Of a DNA stretch of 8,988 nucleotides, positions 6,017 to 8,988 are shown in pieces. Each line of letters opens with the position of its first letter. Within the stretch, counting starts at the first letter, position 1. Both the position numbers and the translations under genes were made by a program. The DNA comes from an uncultured Oscillospiraceae bacterium (GTDB taxonomy: Bacteria > Bacillota > Clostridia > Oscillospirales > Oscillospiraceae): assembly GCA_958438185.1 (NCBI GenBank), contig CAUBQU010000039.1, positions 1 to 8,988 of the forward strand, in the 5' to 3' direction. Under the pieces are notes generated by a model. The model was given only the letters and a program-made list of their open reading frames with translations, did no database searches and had not been told where the DNA came from.

Positions 6017-6862
6017 ATGGTTGAGAAGAATTCTGCGCAAGCCGGCTGCACTCCATGCCCTGGCAAAGAAACTGCGTGTATTCATACCAAGCGGATCATG
6101 GACAGCTGTCTGGACAAAGACTGCATCGAAGATCTGCGGGTCTATCTGACAAAATCCTCCCAGCAGGCGCTGGAGCGCTGCACCGGCGTCAAGGTCCGCA
6201 GCGTGGAGCTGCTGCATGTTTACATCGACGTGGAGCCCGCGCCCTACAAGCGCGGCTGCTACAGCCTGGACCTCACCTTCTTCTACCGGGTCCTCAGTGA
6301 CGCCATGCTCTGCGGGACGCGGCCGGAGACGCTGTGTGGTCTGGCCGTCTTCAGCAAGCGGGTCATTCTCTACGGCGGCACCGGCTGTGCCAAGGTATTT
6401 ACGAGCCAGACCCGGCTGTGCGAATTGGATAAAGAGACGCTCCTGTCCGAGGACGTGCCGCAGGCCGTCGTGGAAGTGCTGGACCCAATGGTCCTCTCGG
6501 CCAAGGTCGTAGAGCTCTGCGACTGCTGCCGCTGCGAGCCCTCGACCGGCGACATCCCCGGCTGCATCGCCAGCTGCTTTGACTCTGAGCTGGTCTTTAC
6601 CGGCGAGAGCAAGCGGCTGATGGTGACCATCGGGCAGTTTTCCACAATCCGCCTGGAGCGAGACGCCCAGCTGCAGCTACCGGAGCTTAGCTACTGCATC
6701 CCGCAGAAGGCCTGCTGCGACGAGCCCGGCTGCGTCGAAGACCCCTGTGAGCTCTTCGGCAAGATCGACTTCCCCACAGAGGCCTTCTTCCCCTCGGGGC
6801 AAGGCCAAGGGCCGTCCTCCTGCGTCCGCTTCGATGAGACAGCGGACACTGGCCGCCGGTAA
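6017..6862 (+). CDS. Cysteine-rich conserved-looking protein of unknown function
   Basis: This 281-residue protein has 23 cysteines (about 8%), far above its neighbours. It has no signal peptide and no membrane segment, so it is probably cytoplasmic or part of an internal structure. Cysteines fall in groups: 11/14/21, 31/36, a CDCCRC cluster at 168-173 followed by 183 and 187, and 227/233/234/239/244. Between them lie hydrophobic beta-like stretches such as VELLHVYIDV (63-72), YSLDLTFFYRVL (82-93) and LMVTIGQFSTIRLER (201-215). The region AVVEVLDPMVLSAKVVE (150-166) precedes the cluster. I do not recognise a named domain. It resembles, from memory, unnamed Cys-rich proteins widespread in Clostridia. 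The cysteine content and a sigma-E/K-like promoter match would suit a spore coat or cross-linked protein, but metal binding is equally possible. It is monocistronic, with a strong ribosome site and its own terminator. Existence of the gene is firm; function is open. Confidence 0.88.
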   Translation: MVEKNSAQAGCTPCPGKETACIHTKRIMDSCLDKDCIEDLRVYLTKSSQQALERCTGVKVRSVELLHVYIDVEPAPYKRGCYSLDLTFFYRVLSDAMLCGTRPETLCGLAVFSKRVILYGGTGCAKVFTSQTRLCELDKETLLSEDVPQAVVEVLDPMVLSAKVVELCDCCRCEPSTGDIPGCIASCFDSELVFTGESKRLMVTIGQFSTIRLERDAQLQLPELSYCIPQKACCDEPGCVEDPCELFGKIDFPTEAFFPSGQGQGPSSCVRFDETADTGRR

Positions 6863-6895
6863 CCGCCGTCCCAGCGCCCCAGCGGGCCAATTTCA

Positions 6896-6936
6896 ACGCC
6901 AGCGCCGCCAAACCCCGGCTGCGCTGGCGTTTTTTT
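6896..6936 (+). terminator. Rho-independent terminator of the Cys-rich protein gene
   Basis: A 10-bp stem (ACGCCAGCGC at 6896-6905 with GCGCTGGCGT at 6921-6930) is followed at once by a run of seven T (6930-6936). The 15-base loop contains a further GCC/GGC pairing. It starts 34 bases after the stop codon and is a textbook + strand terminator. Confidence 0.92.
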
Positions 6937-6966
6937 CGAATTGCAGTGGCTTTTTTCGTCCGTTTC

Positions 6967-6975
6967 TGCTAAACT
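6967..6975 (+). promoter_or_regulatory. Possible extended -10 promoter of the hydrolase gene
   Basis: TGCTAAACT holds a TG-n extension and a TAAACT -10 box (6970-6975). At 17 bases upstream only a poor -35 (TGGCTT, 6947-6952) is present, so it would depend on the extended -10. The start would be near 6982, about 37 bases before the ATG. Confidence 0.4.
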
Positions 6976-7004
6976 GAGCTTAACACACGCCACAAGCCGC
7001 CGAG

Positions 7005-7010
7005 AGGAGG
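7005..7010 (+). promoter_or_regulatory. Ribosome binding site deciding the hydrolase start
   Basis: AGGAGG lies 8 bases before ATG 7019. It supports this start over a TTG at 6941 in the same frame, which would sit in the terminator-proximal spacer and lacks a ribosome site. Confidence 0.8.
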
Positions 7011-7018
7011 TCCGCCTT

Positions 7019-7762
7019 ATGCCCCACGCGCCGCTCTGCCGCATTGTCCCCGGCGCGGATGCCGCCGTTTTGCTGATCCACGGGATCCTGGGCACGCCGG
7101 ACCATTTTGCCCCGCTGCTGCCCTGCATTCTGGAAAACTGGTCCTTGGAAGCGCTGCTGCTGGCCGGGCACGGCGGCAGTGTCCGGGATTTTTCCGCCGC
7201 CCGGATGGCAGACTGGAAGCAGCAGGTCCACCAGGCGCTGGCCCGCCTGCGCGCCACCCACCGGCGCGTTTATCTCGCCGCCCACTCGATGGGGACGCTC
7301 TTTGCGCTGCAGGAGGCCGCACAGGCCCCGGTGGCGGGGCTGTTTCTGCTCAATGTGCCGCTGCGCCTGCAGCTAAAGCCCCGGCTCTTGCAGACGGTCA
7401 CCCGCATTTACCGCGGCAAGATCGCCCCAGATGACGCCCGGACACAAGCCGCCCTGGCGGGCTACAGCATCGGGCCCGATCCAAACCCGCTGCATTACAT
7501 CGGCTGGGTCCCCCGGTATCTGGCGCTGTTCGCCGAGATCCGTGCGACGCGGCAGATGCTCCCCCAGGTCACGTCGCCGGGGCTGGCGTATCTCTCCCAG
7601 CACGACGAAATGGTCTCGCTGGCCTCCACCCAGTGCCTGGCGCAATGCCCGCACCTGGAGACCAGGACCCTGCCAGATTCCGGCCATTTCTACTATACGC
7701 CACAGGACCTGAAAACGCTTCAGCAAGCATTTTCCTCCCTGCTGACCGCCCCGGAAGCATAA
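7019..7762 (+). CDS. Alpha/beta-hydrolase (carboxylesterase/lipase-like)
   Basis: The 247-residue protein has the whole catalytic core of a serine alpha/beta-hydrolase and no signal peptide, so it is probably cytoplasmic. LLIHGILGTPDHF (18-30) is the oxyanion-hole HG segment. LAGHGG (48-53) follows strand 4. The nucleophile elbow is AAHSMG with Ser90. The acid is probably Asp196 in YLSQHDEMVS, and the base is His223 in DSGHFYY. The elbow reads A-H-S-M-G rather than the usual G-H-S-M-G. Overall layout resembles Est30-type carboxylesterases and monoacylglycerol lipases, which act on short to medium acyl esters; the substrate cannot be deduced. A lid-like region lies at about 120-165. The gene stands alone between two terminators and converges on the transporter gene. 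An esterase role is inferred from the family. Confidence 0.9.
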   Translation: MPHAPLCRIVPGADAAVLLIHGILGTPDHFAPLLPCILENWSLEALLLAGHGGSVRDFSAARMADWKQQVHQALARLRATHRRVYLAAHSMGTLFALQEAAQAPVAGLFLLNVPLRLQLKPRLLQTVTRIYRGKIAPDDARTQAALAGYSIGPDPNPLHYIGWVPRYLALFAEIRATRQMLPQVTSPGLAYLSQHDEMVSLASTQCLAQCPHLETRTLPDSGHFYYTPQDLKTLQQAFSSLLTAPEA

Positions 7763-7766
7763 CAAA

Positions 7767-7811
7767 TCCCGGCGCAGCACACTATTTTAAGTGCGCTGCG
7801 CCGGGGTTTTT
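7767..7811. terminator. Bidirectional terminator between convergent genes
   Basis: An 11-bp GC stem (7768-7778 with 7795-7805), one A/C mismatch and a 3-bp CAC/GTG extension enclose an 8-base AT loop (7783-7790). On the + strand it is followed by GTTTTTATT, a good U-tract for the hydrolase. On the minus strand ATTTGTT follows, weaker but usable for the transporter. It sits 5 bases after one stop codon and 8 bases from the other. Confidence 0.88.
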
Positions 7812-7818
7812 ATTGTGA

Positions 7819-8988
7819 TCACAGTTTCTCTGCCGGGGCCGTCGCCGCCGGGATCACAAGGGGGCGGCCTGCCATATAGCCCGCCAGGACTTCGATCGCG
7901 GCAAAGGCCAGCAGCATCGCCAGGGGGACCGTCCAATTGCCCGCCATGGAGAAGACCTTCCCCAGCGCAAAGGGCCCGACCGCCCCCAGGAAATAGCCCA
8001 AGCTCTGGGCCATACCGGACAGGGCCGCCGCGTCGGCGGCATTTTCCGTGTGGATGGAGAACGACGCGATGCCGAAGCTGAACACCATACTCGTCCCCAC
8101 GCCGCACAGGAGCATCGCGCAGAGGACACTGGCCGACGATCTAGCCAAAATCAGCAGCAGAATGCCGCTGAAATACAGCGCGCCAACGCAGATCCCCAGC
8201 GCCGACTGCCGCCGCATCCGGTTGGCCAGGATGGGAATCAGGAAGCTGCCCGGGATGCCGATGAGCACAAACAGGGAGCTGTAAAAGCCCGCCGTCTGGG
8301 CGTCGAACCCTTTAGACTGGACAATCGTCGCCATCCAGGAGAGCAGGCTGTAAAACAGCAGCGCGGAAATGCCGCAATGCAAGGTGATCCACCAGCTGAT
8401 GCCGCTGCGCCGCACCGCGCTGCCGGTGGTCTGCTGCTCCGCCGCGATGCTGCAGCGGAGATTGGGCAGCCACAGCAGCATCGCGATCAGCGCGACCACA
8501 GCCCAGATGCCCAAGGAGAAATTCCAGCTGACCGCCTTGGCCAGCGGCACGCTGACACCACCGGCGATCCCCGGCATGACGGACATGGCCGTGGCAAATG
8601 TGCTGGTCATGGGGCCGATCTTCGTCGGGAAATACGCCTTGATGACCGCCGGGAGCAAAACGCTGCCCACCGCGATGCTGATGCCAATTAAGGTCATGCC
8701 GCCGTACAGCCCCGCCTTCCCCAAGGCGGCGCAGCACAAAATGCCCACGGCAGAGCACGCCATCCCGGCAAAGCAGACCCGGCCCGCGCCGCAGCGCTGG
8801 GCCAGCTGGCTGATAAAGAGCGAAACAATGGCAAACGCCAGCAGCGGTAGGCTGTTCAGCAGGCCCGCCGCGCTGCTGCTCAGCCCAAGAGCCGCCTGAA
8901 TGCGGTCGAGCAGCGAGGCCACCGCCGTCAGCGGCGTTTTGATAATGCAGGAGGTCAAAATAATGGCCAGCGCCAGCAATACAGGATT
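7819..8988 (-). CDS. MFS transporter, CynX/NimT (YeaN)-like, 5' end cut by window
   Basis: This is a polytopic inner-membrane carrier of the major facilitator superfamily. The visible 389 residues contain about 12 hydrophobic segments. They begin with LLALAIILTS and run to the C-terminal EVLAGYMAGRPLVIP, with the central loop near the PNLRCSIAAEQQTTGSAVRRSG stretch between segments 6 and 7. The opening KTPLTAVASLLDRIQ, GLSSSAAGLLNSLPLLAFAI and VIKAYFPTKIGPMTSTFATAM fit the cyanate permease CynX / 2-nitroimidazole exporter NimT group, whose substrates are mostly unknown. The frame is open to 8988 without a clear ribosome site; a TTG at 8979 is a poor start, so a few residues lie beyond the right edge. 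It converges on the hydrolase gene. Substrate is not assigned. Confidence 0.88.
   Translation of the reverse strand, partial: NPVLLALAIILTSCIIKTPLTAVASLLDRIQAALGLSSSAAGLLNSLPLLAFAIVSLFISQLAQRCGAGRVCFAGMACSAVGILCCAALGKAGLYGGMTLIGISIAVGSVLLPAVIKAYFPTKIGPMTSTFATAMSVMPGIAGGVSVPLAKAVSWNFSLGIWAVVALIAMLLWLPNLRCSIAAEQQTTGSAVRRSGISWWITLHCGISALLFYSLLSWMATIVQSKGFDAQTAGFYSSLFVLIGIPGSFLIPILANRMRRQSALGICVGALYFSGILLLILARSSASVLCAMLLCGVGTSMVFSFGIASFSIHTENAADAAALSGMAQSLGYFLGAVGPFALGKVFSMAGNWTVPLAMLLAFAAIEVLAGYMAGRPLVIPAATAPAEKL

Noticed and set aside
5861..6217. A 118-codon minus-strand frame across the divergent promoters
   Set aside because: It covers the Cys-rich gene start antisense, holds the operon promoter, and has no recognisable motif.
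6941..7018. N-terminal extension of the hydrolase to TTG 6941
   Set aside because: It would begin 5 bases after the T-run of the previous terminator, has no ribosome site, and would include the likely -10 box.
7815..7822. GTGATCAC palindrome at the transporter stop codon
   Set aside because: A short palindrome beside a terminator that overlaps a stop codon; no support for an operator.
8050..8691. A 213-codon + strand frame inside the transporter gene
   Set aside because: Antisense shadow with His/Arg/Gln-rich sequence; the minus-strand frame has clear membrane segments.

Overview
The window reads as chromosomal DNA from a GC-rich member of the Clostridia, most likely an Oscillospirales-type gut or anaerobe lineage. 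This rests on gene content (a divergent clostridial-type GyrB/ParE, an mltG-U32 protein gene pair, a cysteine-rich protein of clostridial look, a CynX-type transporter), Firmicutes-like AGGAGG ribosome sites, and TTGACT/TATAAT-type promoters. No rRNA, tRNA, CRISPR, insertion sequence or phage gene was seen. The taxonomic placement is inference.

Layout. Positions 1-1119 (minus) hold the N-terminal 373 codons of a type IIA topoisomerase B subunit, whose 3' end lies beyond the left edge. It has its own near-consensus promoter at 1173-1201. Immediately upstream is a strong hairpin (1202-1226) that ends the next operon. That operon runs leftward from a promoter at 5902-5930 and contains five tightly packed genes: a WecG/TagA/CpsF glycosyltransferase, thymidylate kinase (tmk), a DJ-1/PfpI-family protein, the lytic transglycosylase mltG, and a U32-family 'peptidase' of the TrhP/YrrO tRNA-hydroxylation type. 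Gaps between genes are from an 8-base overlap to 4 bases, so co-transcription and translational coupling are likely. The operon mixes envelope polymer synthesis, peptidoglycan processing, dTTP supply and tRNA modification. The mltG-U32 adjacency recalls the B. subtilis yrrL-yrrN-yrrO neighbourhood, but without the intervening methyltransferase yrrM.

Transcribed divergently from the operon is a 281-residue protein with 23 cysteines (6017-6862), closed by a classical terminator. Its upstream region contains both a sigma-A-like and a sporulation sigma-E/K-like promoter match. Next is a monocistronic alpha/beta-hydrolase (7019-7762), which converges on a 12-TM MFS transporter of the CynX/NimT type (7819-8988, minus, 5' end cut by the right edge). 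The two share a bidirectional terminator hairpin at 7767-7811.

I see no clear new multi-gene system here. The points most worth a second look are the divergent topoisomerase ATPase motifs, the cysteine-rich protein and its ambiguous promoter, the promoter/terminator overlap at 1173-1226, and the very compact mixed-function operon. Every intergenic gap is shorter than 200 bases and is accounted for by the promoters and terminators listed.
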